Shown here piece after piece: positions 45,333 to 56,168 of a stretch of 64,000 nucleotides of DNA. The stretch is from Maylandia zebra (taxonomy: Eukaryota; Chordata; Actinopteri; Cichliformes; Cichlidae), in contig NC_135185.1 in assembly GCF_041146795.1 (NCBI RefSeq), positions 10,163,529 through 10,227,528 of the forward strand. The letters run 5' to 3'. Every line of letters starts with the position of its first letter. Position 1 is the first letter of the stretch. Both the position numbers and the translations under genes were made by a program. The notes under the pieces are model-generated. The model was given only the letters and a program-made list of their open reading frames with translations. It was not told the DNA's origin and ran no database searches.

Positions 45333-46260
45333 CTCTTTAGGGCAGCATCTCATTGTTGGAAAAAAATATAATATATTCAGACTGGTTGACTGGCATAGAC
45401 CCTCTGTGTGTCTCTCTCTCTCTGTGCATTTGTGTATACATATTTGATTTTGTGTGTATCTGTTGGCTGTTCCTTCTTGTTTTTTAAATTTATTTTTATT
45501 TCTTTATTTTTTTTTCACAGGTGAACAACAATTAGTTTTGAGGGAACTTAACCATGTTCCGTTTTTTTTCAGCTTGTCATCTTACTTTTCCAGTATTTTC
45601 ACTTAAGTTATTACTATTCTGCTCAATCATAGTATTTGTTCTAAATCATTGTTATTATGCTATATTGTAGTATTTCTGCTAAATCATAGTATTTCTACTA
45701 TATTATATTTTTCTTTCTAAATATAGCATTTCTGCTATATAATTGTATTTCTGCTATGTTATAATATTTGTGCTAAACCAGAGTATTTGTGCTGAAACAT
45801 AGTATTTCTGTCAAATTATAGTATTTGTGCTAAAACATAGTATTGATTTAAAATTACAATATTCATAGTTCATCACAGTGTCTCTGGTAAATCACAGTAT
45901 TTCTGCTCTGTTGTACTATTTTTCTAAATCAGTGTTTTTGTAATGTTCAAGTATTTTTGGCTAAATATATTCTTTCTGTTATCTTATACTATTTCTTGTA
46001 TTTTTGAGAAGTTATCATGTTTCTGGTAAGTTACAATATTTCTGCTAAGTTCTGCTATGCTATTGTATTTCTGCCAAGTATTATGTTTCCTCTAAGATAT
46101 TGCAGTTCTGCTAAGTTATTCCATTTTAGCAAAGTACCTTTGCTTCTGCAAAGTTTTTACAATTTCTGCAACTTTTCAGCTTTTTCAGCTAGTTTTTGCA
46201 TAAAGCTTCAGCTTTAAAGCATCCACACTGCATTTTCGCAGGAAATGCAAATTTTTCTAG
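44385..46260 (+). repeat. Repeat-rich insertion within the LTR
   Basis: Contains long arrays of AT-rich units like GCTAAATCATAGTATTTCT. A block at 44440-44700 recurs, diverged, at 45400-45660, including TTAAGTTATTACTATT. A 66-bp unit with CATTCAAATTTACATAT occurs twice at 44760-44890. It also holds GT and GA microsatellites. No coding sequence was recognised. Confidence 0.6.
45187..45330. repeat. (GT)n and (GA)n microsatellites
   Basis: A GT run at 45187-45276 and a GA run at 45293-45330, separated by GCATGCATGAGTGCAT. Confidence 0.95.
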
Positions 46261-46390
46261 TTTCTTTTGTGTTCATCAGCCACAATAAAAAGGCTCGCTT
46301 TTGTTTAAGTTCACTTCCGTATCCTCACTTGTGTCTGCACCTGAGTCCTCCGCACACTCTCCACACGGTCTGCCACAGCGGACCGTGACA

Positions 46391-46895
46391 GTGACTGGAG
46401 AGTCAGATTTTTGTTGAGCTTCACACTTGCAGAGGTAAGTCGGTTTGCAGAGATCCCTCCCACCCTGGCTTTTATGTCCTAGATTTCTTATCTGAAAGAG
46501 TAATATTTCAGTGACTGCTGCTTATACCACAGGTTAATACACGCTACTGATCCCTGAAGGCACGTTTCGTAGGTAACAAGAAGTAATCCGGTGAGGTAGA
46601 AGAGCGCACAAATGGTGGGGGGAAAGTTTTCCTATAACTGTCCCAATCATCATAAAGACGTTCCATAGACTCTTTGATGGGGAGCAAGGAAGAATGGTCA
46701 TAAATCACACATAGCTCCATATATAAAACGTCAGGGCCGATATAACAGCATAAAATACAATACAACGCAAACAGGTAGAAGTCAAGCCAAGCAAAGGTGT
46801 CATCTTCCTGTCACAGTCAGTTAGTAGTTAGTAGTGGATTTAAACAGCCACATTATAAGAATAACCAGGAACACACCAATGTGACAAGATGCTTC
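46391..46895. other. Unassigned DNA
   Basis: No gene or repeat recognised. Confidence 0.3.
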
Positions 46896-48480
46896 TACAC
46901 TCTTAAAAATGCTGGGTTATTTTCATAACTCAACTGCTGGGTAAAAGCCGTAGGTTCGTAAGTTGGATGATTGTGACCAAATATTAGTACAGAAATCATG
47001 ACTCAGGAGTTGGGTTGGTAATGTCTCGGGTTCTTCAATTCCATCCACAGGTTGACTAATTATGTTGGGTCATAGGTTGGGCAGCTTTGATAAAATATTG
47101 AGTCAAAATTTTACCCAGTTGTTTGGGTTGAAGACCCTCCGAAGAAGCCACATCAGTCTTCACAAACTGCCAGTTTCAACTAGACTGACCTGAACAGATA
47201 TCACTGGACTTCTCCACTACTATGACATAAAACATGGTAAGTAAAAAGTGAATTCTAACAGTTTGAAAATCACAGGGTTGATAATGCAATTTATTGGTTT
47301 AATCTAGAACTTTACCAACTCATTAAAGGCATTTTAACATTTTAACCAACCAGCTTGTGGTGAAAAAAGTTATTCCTACTTAAAAATACTTGATATCATC
47401 TTTTAAAGTTATTATTTGAAATGAGGTTGAGGTTGTTCTGTTTGACAAACTATTTAGAGATCACTGTATTTAGAACAAAGAAAGTTTCAGATTGGGTGTT
47501 GCATTTGTGGGAACAAGGTAAAAAAAACGATAAAGGAACACAGGCTATCTAAACTATTTCATTTAATTCAATTATTTAACTTAACCTAAATGACCTCAAT
47601 GTTTATAACAACATCTTTATTTTAAAATTTAAAGGAAATGATAATTTGTCCCATTTAGATTTTTTTAAAGATAGATTGCGCCAATACTCTGACCACATTT
47701 TTTTCCCTCATACACTAGACCGCGCAAAGGGCATGTGCATCCCTGTGCTTAGCTTGCTTGCTACTAATAAAAACATGATGGCAACAGGGACATACGTGAG
47801 TATTTATACTGCCACCACCAATATTTAGCCACCATCTTCGATCCTCACTCTGAGCCCTCGGTAGCTTTGAAGTCCACCACTCCAAAAATTACCTGTAATC
47901 AAGGTAAAATAAAAAACACTAATTTAATGCCTACTAAATATCGTTTGTATTAAGCCTTTTGGTTCTTAGTCAGCACACAAGGTTAAGTTGTTAAAGGTTT
48001 AACCTGGCAGGGCTGAGAATGTTGGCTGCATTCAGACCCTGCTCAGCATACAGCTAATCTGCTCTTCACTTAGAGGGAGGCAGTGCTAGCTACTCTATGA
48101 TACTGGGTGAAATCAGCCTGTGATTACTTCACAGACGAAAGTCACTGACTTAATTTGATTGGTCCCGGGTACACAAGCTGTGCAATCACACTTGCTTATA
48201 TTTTTTTTGGAACTTATATCTATGTATATTCACTTGAATGAAAATGAAAAATGAGAAATGCTATCCTTGCTAACTTTTGGATATTGTGATGGACCGAGCA
48301 GTGATGGAACGTCAGGCACATGTTAAAGTGCAAAAAGAGTTTTTATTTGACCTTAAAACACAACTCTTCTAGAATCTTGTCGATCAAATGGACCAAAATG
48401 GCAAGGCCATGATGATCCACTTGGCAAAGTAAATCCGTTGGGTATCTTTGTTTGGCTTTCAGACATCAATTCTAACAGGT

Positions 48481-48481
<1 letters not shown>

Positions 48482-48512
<31 letters not shown>
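48482..48512. repeat. Poly(A) run
   Basis: About 30 consecutive A. It may be a retroposon tail; no source element was identified. Confidence 0.9.
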
Positions 48513-48514
<2 letters not shown>

Positions 48515-49038
48515 AAAAAGCTGGCAACAAACAATACTACTAACTCAAACAAACTAACCTGCCTAAACAAGACAAAGGGGAAACTTAAACAGTGGCTGAT
48601 CAGCCAACAAATACACATAAAGTCATAGAACACACAAAACCCAACTAAAACTGACTTTAAAAATCCCATTTCTCCCATGCTCCAGAATTGTGGTATGACC
48701 CAATTTGCAGGTCTCCACATAGGCTTGCTCCGCCCCTTTCCCTCCTTTTAGCTCATCAGCCAGGGAGCAGCTGCCACTGAGGTAACTCAGAAAACAAAGA
48801 AAGATGAAATCATACAGTGGGGCAAAAAAGTATTTAGTCAGCCACCGATTGTGCAAGTTCCCCCACCTAAAATGATGACAGAGGTCAGTAATTTGCACCA
48901 GAGGTACACTTCAACTGTGAGAGACAGAATGTGAAAAAAAAAAAAAAAAATCCATGAATCCACATGGTAGGATTTGTAAAGAATTTATTCGTAAATCAGG
49001 GTGGAAAATAAGTATTTGGTCAATAACAAAAATACAAC

Positions 49039-50061
49039 TCAATACTTTGTAACATAACCTTTGTTGGCAATAACAGAGGTCAAACGTTTACTATAGGTCT
49101 TCACCAGGTTTGCACACACAGTAGCTGGTATTTTGGCCCATTCCTCCATGCAGATCTTCTCGAGAGCAGTGATGTTTTGGGGCTGTCGCCGAGCAACACG
49201 GACTTTCAACTCCCGCCACAGATTTTCTATGGGGTTGAGGTCTGGAGACTGGCTAGGCCACTCCAGGACTTTCAAATGCTTCTTACGGAGCCACTCCTTT
49301 GTTGCCCGGGCGGTGTGTTTTGGATCATTGTCATGTTGGAAGACCCAGCCTCGTTTCATCTTCAAAGTTCTCACTGATGGAAGGAGGTTTTGGCTCAAAA
49401 TCTCACGATACATGGCCCCATTCATTCTGTCCTTAACACGGATCAGTCGTCCTGTCCCCTTGGCAGAAAAACAGCCCCATAGCATGATGTTCCCACCCCC
49501 ATGCTTCACAGTAGGTATGGTGTTCTTGGGATGCAACTCAGTATTCTTCTTCCTCCAAACACGACGAGTTGAGTTTATACCAAAAAGTTCTACTTTGGTT
49601 TCATCTGACCACATGACATTCTCCCAATCCTCTGCTGTGTCATCCATGTGCTCTCTGGCAAACTTCAGATGGGCCTGGACATGCACTGGCTTCAGCAGCG
49701 GAACACGTCTGGCACTGCGGGATTTGATTCCCTGCCGTTGTAGTGTGTTACTGATGGTGACCTTTGTTACTTTGGTCCCAGCTCTCTGCAGGTCATTCAC
49801 CAGGTCCCCCCGTGTGGTTCTGGGATCTTTGCTCACCGTTCTCATGATCATTTTGACCCCACGGGATGAGATCTTGCGTGGAGCCCCAGATCGAGGGAGA
49901 TTATCAGTGGTCTTGTATGTCTTCCATTTTCTGATGATTGCTCCCACAGTTGATTTTTTCACACCAAGCTGCTTGCCTATTGTAGATTCACTCTTCCCAG
50001 TCTGGTGCAGGTCTACAATACTTTTCCTGGTGTCCTTCGAAAGCTCTTTGGTCTTGGCCAT
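49039..50061 (-). CDS. Tc1 transposase, 340 aa, intact (copy 1)
   Basis: Start [18 protein letters not shown]. The paired-like DNA-binding domain (residues about 1-115) has two helix-turn-helix parts: [20 protein letters not shown] and [19 protein letters not shown]. The catalytic domain has [13 protein letters not shown] (first D), [14 protein letters not shown] (second D) and [15 protein letters not shown] (E), i.e. DD34E. Full family length, no lesion. It differs from the copy at 59979 by only three residues (RTTR/RTTQ, QAHL/QARL, PATV/PAIV), so both derive from a recently active source. Confidence 0.95.
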   Translation of the reverse strand: MAKTKELSKDTRKSIVDLHQTGKSESTIGKQLGVKKSTVGAIIRKWKTYKTTDNLPRSGAPRKISSRGVKMIMRTVSKDPRTTRGDLVNDLQRAGTKVTKVTISNTLQRQGIKSRSARRVPLLKPVHVQAHLKFAREHMDDTAEDWENVMWSDETKVELFGINSTRRVWRKKNTELHPKNTIPTVKHGGGNIMLWGCFSAKGTGRLIRVKDRMNGAMYREILSQNLLPSVRTLKMKRGWVFQHDNDPKHTARATKEWLRKKHLKVLEWPSQSPDLNPIENLWRELKVRVARRQPQNITALEKICMEEWAKIPATVCANLVKTYSKRLTSVIANKGYVTKY

Positions 50062-51145
50062 GGCGGAGTTTGGAGTCTGACTGTTTGAGGCTGTGGACAG
50101 GTGTCTTTTATACAGATGATGAGTTCAAACAGGTGCCATTCATACAGGTAACGAGTGGGGGACAGAAACGCTTCTTACAGAGGACGTTACAGGTCTGTGA
50201 GAGCCAGAGATTTTCCTTGTTTGAGGTGACCAAATACTTATTTTCCACCCTAATTTACGAATAAATTCTTTACAAATCCTACCATGTGAATTCATGGATA
50301 TTTTTTTTTCACATTCTGTCTCTCACAGTTGACGTGTACACTCAGAAAAATTATGGTTCTTAAATGGTTCTTCAGATGGCTTCATGGTTCTTTAAAGAAC
50401 CATCATACATCAAAGAACCTTTTTATTTTGTGGATGGTTCTTCAGCTATTACAAATGGTTCTTTAAAGAACAAAAGGTTCTTCATCCTTAGCAATCTAAG
50501 TTTGATGGTGTAAATGGCATAAATATTTATTCACTATAATGAGGCTGTGAATTATACTGTGTGTTTTCTTTGTGTGCATGTGTGTGCGAAGGGAGAGGGC
50601 GGGATACCTGGCAATTACCCTTTAAGAGAAGATGGTAGGAAACTGAATATTCAAATAAAAGTTAGAAATATTTGCTTAAAAATATACTGGTGGCAAGGGT
50701 GGGGCCAAAGCCTAAAGACCCTAACCCCCCCCCCCCCCCACACACACACACACACCCCTAACCCCACAAACACATTATGAATATAGTGAGTTGACAAACA
50801 GTAGACACAATACACACATTCAAATACTGTACTATAGTTTTAAATTTTAATAAAGCGTTACTATTTTCTACTCCAAGGCATTACTTTTGAGATTATTATA
50901 TATTTTTGAAAATATAGCATAATGATAATACTAGTTATTGTAAACTTTACAAACCACCCAGCAGTATGTAAAGTCAAATTATAAAATACAAGTAAATAAC
51001 AATTGCAGAACAGAATGTCAGTGTAATGAACACACACTTCGTTTTGACAAAGCACACTGCTTAGGTAAATGATCTGAGTAGTTGTTCATCACTGAGCAAT
51101 TTGTTAATGTGTTTCGAGCCAAATAAATGACAGGGAGAGAGAGAG

Positions 51146-51213
51146 TGACGTCAGAACACGTCCACCTCCTGGGAGCGGACGGAGGGGGTCAGTCGTTGGG
51201 ATGCGCATGCGCA
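51146..51213 (+). promoter_or_regulatory. CRE and NRF-1 motifs of a CpG-type promoter
   Basis: TGACGTCA (51146-51153) is a perfect CRE and TGCGCATGCGCA (51202-51213) a perfect NRF-1 palindrome. The area is GC-rich compared with its AT-rich surroundings, as in housekeeping promoters. Confidence 0.55.
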
Positions 51214-51342
51214 GACAGAGTGAGCGAGCGGCGGGCCTTGACCTTTCGGGAAAAAAACTCACGGACGGTGACAGCGAAACGGATAACAGTCTTCAGTACC
51301 TGCTGGACTTTGAAGCTGTGGATTCTGGGACTGTTAGAAAAG
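51201..51342 (+). CDS. Candidate first coding exon (47 codons plus one base)
   Basis: An ATG at 51201 opens a frame ending in NSLQYLLDFEAVDSGTVRK before a donor-like AAAAG|GTAAAAC (51342/51343). Its phase (1) does not fit directly onto the phase-0 exon at 53348, so an exon is missing, the frame differs or this exon is non-coding. No family was recognised. Confidence 0.35.
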
Positions 51343-51648
51343 GTAAAACATTTTCATTAAAAGCTTATTACTGTTTTGTTTTTGTTACTTGTCATTGTAG
51401 CTTGCTGTTAATGTTGTGCTAACAGTAGCGATTAGCTAGATACGTTAGCCGTTAAGGTCAGCGCAATTTAGTATCCAACTGTTTTCCTAACAAAACCACT
51501 GTTATAATTAAGTGAAGGTGCTCCCAGCTAATTTGAACCTTTGGCTTCTAAAATATGTGGTTCAATTGCGTGCTGCGTACATAACCTAATGTCAGCTAGA
51601 CCGAAATTAAAATTTAATATATTGTTAAATATTGTTATTGTTGTTAAA

Positions 51649-51869
51649 TTGTGGGGATAGGTTAATTGGATAATCCAAATTGCCACTAGGTGTGAATGTG
51701 CGAGTGAATGTGAGTATGAATGGTTGTCTGTCCTTGTGTGTTTGCCCTGCGACAGACTGGCGACCTGTCCAGGGTGTACCCCGCCTCTCGCCCTATGACA
51801 GCTGGGATTGGCTCCAGCACCCCCCGCGACCCTGAAAAGGATAAGCGGTAGCGAATGGATGGATGGATA
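51649..51869 (+). mobile_element. 5'-truncated SINE, same family as 38567
   Basis: TTGTGGGGATAGGTTAATTG, GCGACAGACTGGCGACCTGT and CCTGAAAAGGATAAGCGGTA match the complement of 38567-38785. The tail is (ATGG)n. Target duplication TTGTTAAA at 51641-51648 and 51870-51877. Confidence 0.8.
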
Positions 51870-53347
51870 TTGTTAAAGTCACTAAAATGGCGCCTGAAGC
51901 CTGTTGTGGCGTGAGCTCTGTGTCTGCTCTAGAAACTCTGAAATTCTGTAGATCTGAGCCGTACATTAAATACTCACATGAACCTGTACTTTGAATTCTG
52001 TATGAGCTGTATAAAATACAGCTATGCATAAGTGTTTTGAATGAATAATTAGATTAGATAACTCTTTATTGTCTAATCGAATTATATAGAAAGGAATAGA
52101 AATGTGACATGAGAAGGTGTGTCTTTGACTGTTCCTGCATAACTTAGTTTCGGACTAGTTGACAAGTTATGCTCCGGTCATTTGATGTTTCCAAGATAGA
52201 TGTTCTTTTGTAATATAGTTAATTTTTTTGTATATTTCATTTATCCACCATCATACATACAAGCTAAGAAGAGGTCGTTATACTAACAAGAGGTATCAAC
52301 GCCGGGCCAAAGTTCAGCACATGGTTAAAGTTTGTAATCCAGCCAGGGAGTAAATATCACTCAGCAGCCAGAGTTGAAGCAGGTAGCATCAACACATAAA
52401 TCTACTCTACCCGGCTTAAATCACAAGAGCACCTCTGACCAAAAAGCTGTAGATGTTTCTTTTTTTCTTGTTTGCACAAATTAATCCAGAGTCACATTAA
52501 TTGTTTTCACAGCTCCAACAAAATGAGGAAGAGGAGGGAGAGAAACACAATTAGGTTAAATTACAATTGGATGGAAGGCGAGGACAAGGAGAAGGAAGCT
52601 TAGGATGAGGAGGAAGAGAAGCAGCAGGAGCATCTTTAGGGCTCCCTATGATGTCATTGAGGTTTGTTTCATTAATATGGTCCTCTCACAAAGAAAGATG
52701 ACTTGTTTTAGTTCACCTACTTCCTGTTTTTAATAGTGATGTGCAAAATGTTGTGGAAAAACCATGGAGCAGGCACGTATAGTGCATCTGCAGGTAAATG
52801 AACATCAAATCTCTAAGACAGACTGAAATCTGTATATTTATCACCCTTATGATAAAACCCACGTCAGCCATTGGTTTATGGACTTTGTATTTTGAAGCCT
52901 CAACATTTGCTTTATTGCTGTTGCTATGTTGGGACCATATTAGGATGAGGGATCAGAATCTGGAGTCATGCACACTATTGTTTCATTTAGTGTGTATCCA
53001 TAAGATTTGTTTTCCTTGAAAACAGGAAAGTCGTCTGCATAGAGGAGAACTGTAATAGCAGGCTTGTACAAAGTGAGGCTTTGTGCACTCGTTTTACTTC
53101 TGTCATCCTGTTTTGATGCAGATTTCACTTGAAATCAGGCAAGAACTGGACTTATTTTTTATAATGTGTTCTTGTGAATTGATTGTGTATCGCATATGTT
53201 TGATTTGACTTTCTGCAAGACAACAGTCGTCCACTGGCCAAAAAAGTTTTCCAAATACCTCCACGTGATCAAGCCTGGATTTAGAAAAGAATAGCACAAA
53301 AAATCTGCACCTCCTGCTTCAGATGCAATTTGTGTTTGTGTGTTCAG

Positions 53348-53512
53348 AGGCAGCGGCGAGAGGGGAGACCTCGGCTCATCCAGCTGGAGAGCCTGACCAG
53401 GAGGAGTCGAACATTAACTCAGCTCTTCCAGGGCACCCTGCAGACTCGGCTGTTGGCATCGACGAGGGATGACGTGAACGCCAAACTGGAGTCCATCACA
53501 GGTCAACTGCAG
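53348..53512 (+). CDS. Spectrin-repeat exon, nesprin-like (55 codons)
   Basis: The acceptor TGTGTTCAG and donor CTGCAG|GTATGC bound exactly 165 bp, phase 0 at both ends. The frame encodes LIQLESLTRRSRTLTQLF and NAKLESITGQLQ, an amphipathic helical sequence. Together with the next exon it resembles spectrin-type repeats of nesprins, proteins of the nuclear envelope linker complex. The assignment comes from sequence pattern alone. Confidence 0.55.
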
Positions 53513-53589
53513 GTATGCGAGTCAGACCTTCTGAGGAGGGTTTCACTTTTCTCTCTTCTTTATAATTGACTCTTTTCTCTCTCTTTCAG

Positions 53590-53724
53590 CTCCTTGTCTC
53601 AGAGTGGGAGGGATTTGAAGCACAAAGGGAGGAACTTGTCATTTGGTTGGCTGATATGGATGTCCGCCTGAGTGAGGTTGACCAGCTGACAGGAAACACC
53701 AGTGAAAAACTGAAACAACTGCAG
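53590..53724 (+). CDS. Spectrin-repeat exon, nesprin-like (45 codons)
   Basis: The acceptor CTCTCTTTCAG and donor CTGCAG|GTGTGG bound 135 bp, phase 0. The frame gives SEWEGFEAQREELVIWLADM then RLSEVDQLTGNTSEKLKQLQ, with the W...WL heptad pattern of a spectrin repeat. It follows the preceding exon after a 77-bp intron. No later exon was found before the element's right end, so this is a fragment of a larger gene. The open, well-spliced structure implies recent capture or selection. Confidence 0.6.
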
Positions 53725-54970
53725 GTGTGGGCTTGTTTTGATATGACATATATTTGATATGAAACATACGTCAGAGACATTGTCCTAAACTGGACTAACA
53801 AAGGACCATGAGTACAACATGAAACGTACATTACATAGTGTAAGGCTGAAGTTCATTGATCATTTTAATCATAAACTTGTTGTTGAAATATTTTTACTGA
53901 ACATGCAAACATCTGCTGATGAAAATATGTTGATTTATTGGTCTGTTATGTAGCTATTGCTATTTCTAATGTGTTTTATCACTTTCTGATGTTTTATTAA
54001 TTAAACAATACATGTATTATTTGTTGTGTTATCTGTAGCTATAGTATTTATATATATTTATTTATAGTATAGCAAATATATTTAATTATTACTGTTTAAA
54101 ACACTAATATGTGACATGTATTAGTAGTGACGTTGTGCTGAGGGTTAAAATGCCTTTTTGTCTTTTGGTAACTATAAAATGACAATAAACCATTAATATA
54201 TGTCTATGCTGTGCTTGTATTTATTTTACCCTACTCAAATTCAATTTATGATACATTTTATTTTGAAAGATTTAAAATGGTTTTTTAAAGAACCACTCAA
54301 AAAAGGTTCTTTAAAATGGTTTTTTTAAAGAACCACTCAAAAAAGGTTCTTTAAAATGGTTCTTTTAAAGAACCATTTGAAGGATCTTTTTAAAAATGGT
54401 TCTTTAAAGAACCATTTTTAAAAAGGTTCTTTGAAAAACCATTAAAGGTGCCCCAAAAAAACATTTTTTGATGGTTCTTTGGGGCACCTTTAAAGGTTCT
54501 TCAATGAACCACTGAAAGAAATGTTTCTTCAAAGAACCATTGTTTGAAAGGTTCTTTGTGGCACCAAAAAAGGTTCTTCTATGGCATCAGTCTAAAGAAC
54601 CACTTTTGGTTCCAGTTGGCACCTTTATTTTTCTGAGTGTACCTTTGGTGCAAATTACTGACCTCTGTCATCATTTTAAGTGGGGGAACTTGCACAATCG
54701 GTGGCTGACTAAATACTTTTTTGTCCCACTGTATATGCATAACAGTGTAAACGAAAATGTGCGTACTTATTTTAGAATACAGTATTATGTGATTATATGA
54801 GTAAATTAATTCTAAACCAAAACCAATTCTTTATTACCCTGTAAATTAAATCCTATATTTAAAGAAAGAAATGTAAGTGTAGTGTTATGTGTAAGCCTCT
54901 ATTGCACAGGTGTCAAACTCTGGGCCTCGAGGGCCCAGAGTTTGTAATGAACTAAATAAGTTATAACGTT

Positions 54971-54974
<4 letters not shown>

Positions 54975-55049
<75 letters not shown>

Positions 55050-55082
55050 TCTGTCTGTCTGTCTGTCTGTCTGTCTGTCAGT
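54975..55082. repeat. (GT)n and (CTGT)n microsatellite
   Basis: A GT run at 54975-55048 followed by eight CTGT units. Confidence 0.95.
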
Positions 55083-55280
55083 CAGTCAAGTACACTGCGC
55101 TGTGCTGACCCAAATAAAATACTCCAGTGGCAGCTCAAAACAAAGAGGATCATTCAAAAATGTTTGATTCCTTTTATTTTTCCAAAGCTTCTGCTCTTTG
55201 TATTTGGTTATTTTACAAGAAATCTACAGTAAAGTTTTTGTTTATCCAATTTTATTAAATGCAACTGTTTTTGCTTGCAG

Positions 55281-55430
55281 CCCAACTGAAGGAATAAAGG
55301 CAATTTTGGCATCATCAATAGTAGATCAGTTTCCATGTTTAAAGGACCGCCATGGCACACGATATGGAAGTATCTACACTTCAATGGATATGCACAACAA
55401 CAATTTAAAAACCCTGAATACTGGTCAGTT
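55281..55430 (+). CDS. Candidate exon, FPCLKD-type domain
   Basis: After a good acceptor (TTTTTGCTTGCAG, ending 55280) the frame reads TEGIKAILASSIVDQFPCLK and then GTRYGSIYTSMDMHNNNLKT. FPCLKD followed by a tyrosine/asparagine-rich helix resembles a domain common in many uncharacterised fish proteins. The donor is unclear. It lies in the outer GGGTT element, so it may be the element's own cargo. Confidence 0.35.
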
Positions 55431-55863
55431 TTTCAATCAGTATACTGAGTGTCATTGTGATTATACAAATAAATATTCAGTTTGTATGTACTCAATTTCC
55501 ATATCTTTAAGATGTAAGCACATTATATGTCACTCGTCCAAGTGACTTCTTCAGTCATATGCACATTATAGATGCATAAATAATAACATTTGTTTAAATC
55601 TATTGAAAAGTTGGAAAAGAGGTTTGTACAACCTTGTCACAGTATAAAGTGTGTGAAACATGATACTTGAGCTTGGCCTAGTCCATCTCCTAACAATTAA
55701 TTGCAAGCATTCACAACCACAGACTGGTGTGCTTCATTGTTCTTTTGTCCTCTGAGCAAATGTCAGGCGCTCACCACTCCAGGATTACAGACAACTTAAC
55801 ATTAACCAAATAATCTTTTAAATCTTACTTTACCGACCCTTTTCTTTTGTTTGAAAATTACAG

Positions 55864-56015
55864 GATGTGTGGTTAGCCCTTGCAGAACTCATAGGCCAGC
55901 AACTGGATTTCTGGAGGAGTGTCTAAGCAATATCAGGAAAAGGCTTTGTTCTATCAAGAAGAAGAATTCAGCACCAAGGGAAGCCCAAGAAAATGTTGAT
56001 CTTGCCTGGTATTAG
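55864..56015 (+). CDS. Candidate last exon, GFLEECLSNIRKRL
   Basis: The acceptor AAATTACAG precedes a frame with ATGFLEECLSNIRKRLCSIK that ends in TAG at 56013-56015. GFLE.xLxNIRKRL is the continuation expected after the FPCLKD domain in the same fish protein family, so the two exons probably belong together. Based on recollection of the pattern only. Confidence 0.35.
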
Positions 56016-56168
56016 AAGATAGATTTGTTTCTGCTTTTTGCAGCAATCTAAGGTCTGTTGATGGCTGCTTCAAAGCATTTTTTGTTTTTACATGTAATTT
56101 GTTCTAAAAACATGGCCAGCTTTGCATAGCATGTCTTTATGTGTATTAACATGTACATGTGCTATAAC

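Larger units (their letters stand above)
43829..46390 (+). mobile_element. 3' LTR of the retrotransposon, enlarged by an insertion
   Basis: It starts TGTCATGGTCCTGGGTCG after the purine tract and ends CAGCGGACCGTGACA. U3 sequence such as CACTTCCCCTGATCA and CATGTGTATTTAGTC parallels the solo LTR at 56180, and an AATAAA lies at 46284. A solo LTR of this type is about 640 bp, so about 1.9 kb (44385-46260) is extra. Confidence 0.65.
50339..54639 (+). mobile_element. 4.3-kb TIR element carrying promoter and spectrin exons
   Basis: Ends CACTCAGAAAAATTATGG and ATTTTTCTGAGTG with TA duplication (50337-50338, 54640-54641). Both ends hold arrays of AAAGAACC/GGTTCTTT motifs (50360-50490; 54270-54600). 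The host site is the right TIR of Tc1 copy 1, which reads through once the insert is removed. No transposase. The interior holds a GC-rich promoter-like block (51120-51240), candidate exons (51201, 53348, 53590) and a SINE. Confidence 0.7.
48815..54731 (-). mobile_element. Tc1 transposon (copy 1) with a 4.3-kb insertion in its TIR
   Basis: Ends CAGTGGGGCAAAAAAGTATT and the complement at 54712-54731 flank the element, with TA on each side (48813-48814, 54732-54733). The TIR ends match over about 90 bp (CAGCCACCGATTGTGCAAGT). The right TIR is split at 50338/54640 by a second TIR element. Confidence 0.85.

Noticed and set aside
45011..45371. Open frames of alternating Cys-Val or His-Thr residues
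   Set aside because: They are translations of the GT/GA microsatellites, not genes.
49133..50080. 315-codon open frame opposite the Tc1 transposase (and its copy at 59960-60907)
   Set aside because: Antisense shadow of the DD34E transposase; no motif of its own, present in both copies only because the transposase is conserved.
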